From Chitinophaga pinensis (lineage in GTDB: Bacteria; Bacteroidota; Bacteroidia; UKL13-3): a DNA stretch of 64,000 nt. The notes beneath the pieces were generated by a model that did no database searches, was not told where the DNA came from, and saw only the letters and a program-made list of their open reading frames with translations. The stretch is taken from the NCBI GenBank assembly GCA_945870425.1, contig CAMBSD010000007.1, positions 1-64,000 of the forward strand. Reading direction: 5' to 3'. The stretch's first letter is position 1. Each line of letters opens with the position of its first letter. Both the position numbers and the translations under genes were made by a program. Below, piece after piece: positions 62,911-64,000 of the stretch.

Positions 62911-64000
62911 TTATTTTTGAATCATTATTTTATGGGTAGAAGTATAATCAGTTGATGATACTTTAATAAAATACACACCATTGTTGGTGTTTTCAGCATT
63001 GAAATAAATAGTATGATCGCCACCAGCAAAAGCACCATTATGGATAGTTTGTACTTTTTGGCCCATCAAATTGTATAATTCGATAGTTACATTATCAGTT
63101 GAAGACAATTTGAAATCAACTTGAGTTAAACCACTAGTTGGGTTGGGGAAAACTTTAGAAATATAGTTAGATTTTACTTCTTCTTTAACACCAGTTCCTC
63201 TTAATAATGGAGTTTCGTTAACGTTGATTACTTCGCGAGCTTTTGCATCAGCACTATAATAAGAAACAATACCAATTAGGCTAATGTCACCTGGTTTGTT
63301 GTTAGACTCACCTGGGAAGGTATTTTGAAAATCAGTATATAAACCCGTATTTCCAGCATAATCGTTTTCTGTTACTTTTGAAACAGGTGGCAGCGTATAA
63401 GTAAATGTTTGAGTGTATGTAGAACCTTCAGCTGGGCCATTTATAATTGGACCTGCAGCTCCCCATGCAGATGGCAATATGGTTTTTGCAACATGGCGGT
63501 GCAAATAACCATAAAAATAGGCAGGTTCAGTGAATAATTCATGTCCAGATCCTCCTGCGCCTGCATCATCTTGACTATAATAATTGTGTTGGTTCCAAGT
63601 AGTACTTGTTGCGCTTAACTTAGGACCTCTTACATTATCTTCACTTACAATTGCCGTAATTCTAATATCTCCAGGTTTAGCATAATCAACAAAATCAGCT
63701 TTTACAGAAAAAGTTATTTTACGTGTTGCTGCGTCAAAAGTTTTATCAGTAATGGTAATGTTTACGGGCGAAACAGTATTCATTCTGTCTGTAATTTTAG
63801 TTGCCCATAAACCTCTATTCAATCCAACGGTAGCTTGATCAGCAAATAAAGTTCTATCAACTACACCGTAAGGATATCCAGTTGAATATGCAGTATTTAT
63901 GGTGTTACTTTGGGTATTGGCCATTCCGTCTGCATTGTGGTGCACAATACCAACCACCTTATTGTATGTTCCATTCACATTTAGGTTTTCCTCTAAAATA
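62911..64000 (-). CDS. Omp28-like T9SS protein, 5' end outside window
   Basis: The visible 362 residues run off the right edge (frame open to 64000). The body (VGIVHHNADGMAN and later TFSVKADFVDYAKPGDIRI) resembles Omp28-related outer-membrane proteins; the missing N-terminus would hold a thioredoxin-like part. The C-terminus is a T9SS domain (FPNPTSGLTQVDF to KIMIQK). The apparent internal start GTG at 63978 is not the true start. Confidence 0.8.
   Translation of the reverse strand, partial: ILEENLNVNGTYNKVVGIVHHNADGMANTQSNTINTAYSTGYPYGVVDRTLFADQATVGLNRGLWATKITDRMNTVSPVNITITDKTFDAATRKITFSVKADFVDYAKPGDIRITAIVSEDNVRGPKLSATSTTWNQHNYYSQDDAGAGGSGHELFTEPAYFYGYLHRHVAKTILPSAWGAAGPIINGPAEGSTYTQTFTYTLPPVSKVTENDYAGNTGLYTDFQNTFPGESNNKPGDISLIGIVSYYSADAKAREVINVNETPLLRGTGVKEEVKSNYISKVFPNPTSGLTQVDFKLSSTDNVTIELYNLMGQKVQTIHNGAFAGGDHTIYFNAENTNNGVYFIKVSSTDYTSTHKIMIQK

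Overview
The window looks like chromosome from a member of the Bacteroidota, probably a free-living aerobic or microaerobic lineage. The evidence is the low G+C content, at least four secreted proteins ending in a type IX secretion (T9SS) sorting domain, a SusC-like TonB-dependent receptor, a lipidated TamA (TamL), a Bacteroidota-type LptE, BshB1 of bacillithiol synthesis, DUF4369/TlpA-type thioredoxin proteins, and promoters of the TTTG-N19-TAnnTTTG kind. There is no rRNA, tRNA or CRISPR array that I can see.

Layout. 0.1-1.8 kb: a small RNA-related cluster (CvfB-like S1 protein, DUF3820 protein, RluE-like pseudouridine synthase). 1.9-4.6 kb: aconitase with two tandem 20-bp palindromes in its upstream region, and a small conserved protein. 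4.8-10.8 kb: a giant secreted M36 metallopeptidase with seven tandem 89-residue Ig-like repeats. 10.9-13.9 kb: uvrB, then an IS200-like/RAYT transposase with a symmetric array of six hairpins. 13.9-18.3 kb: LptE, citrate synthase, TonB receptor. 18.4-22.6 kb: a T9SS-secreted matrixin-type protease split into three reading frames. 22.8-24.1 kb: cytochrome c maturation genes ccmC-ccmD-like-ccmE. 24.2-29.4 kb: a four-gene SMC/kleisin/MukE-like/TOPRIM operon related to Wadjet/MksBEFG, in an unusual order. 29.7-34.8 kb: a tripartite type I export operon (ABC, HlyD, TolC). 35-50.2 kb: housekeeping genes (methionine aminotransferase plus omega-amidase, CorA, M13 peptidase, TamL, SpoU methyltransferase, pyrG, DEAD-box helicase, ispD, queA, rlpA, rarA). 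50.2-57.3 kb: an accessory stretch with duplicated lipoproteins, flanking repeats, a TlpA-like protein and a cysteine-rich/propeller lipoprotein pair. 57.4-64 kb: rRNA methyltransferase, bshB1, trmD-rimM-rpsP, M48 protease, a DinB-like protein and the end of an Omp28-like T9SS protein that runs off the window.

How the genes relate. Aconitase and citrate synthase are two TCA-cycle steps about 10 kb apart. CcmC/D/E would serve c-type cytochromes, though the other Ccm parts are not here. LptE and TamL serve outer-membrane assembly; rpsP-rimM-trmD is the usual translation operon without rplS.

The most interesting candidates are the permuted, compact Wadjet-like operon; the symmetric hairpin array with invariant TTC/GAA loops and changing stems beside the RAYT-like gene; and the double palindrome before aconitase. 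Genes interrupted at homopolymer runs (18.8, 21.7 and 55.2 kb) may be real pseudogenes, phase-variable switches or sequence errors. All functions are inferred from sequence reading without database searches.
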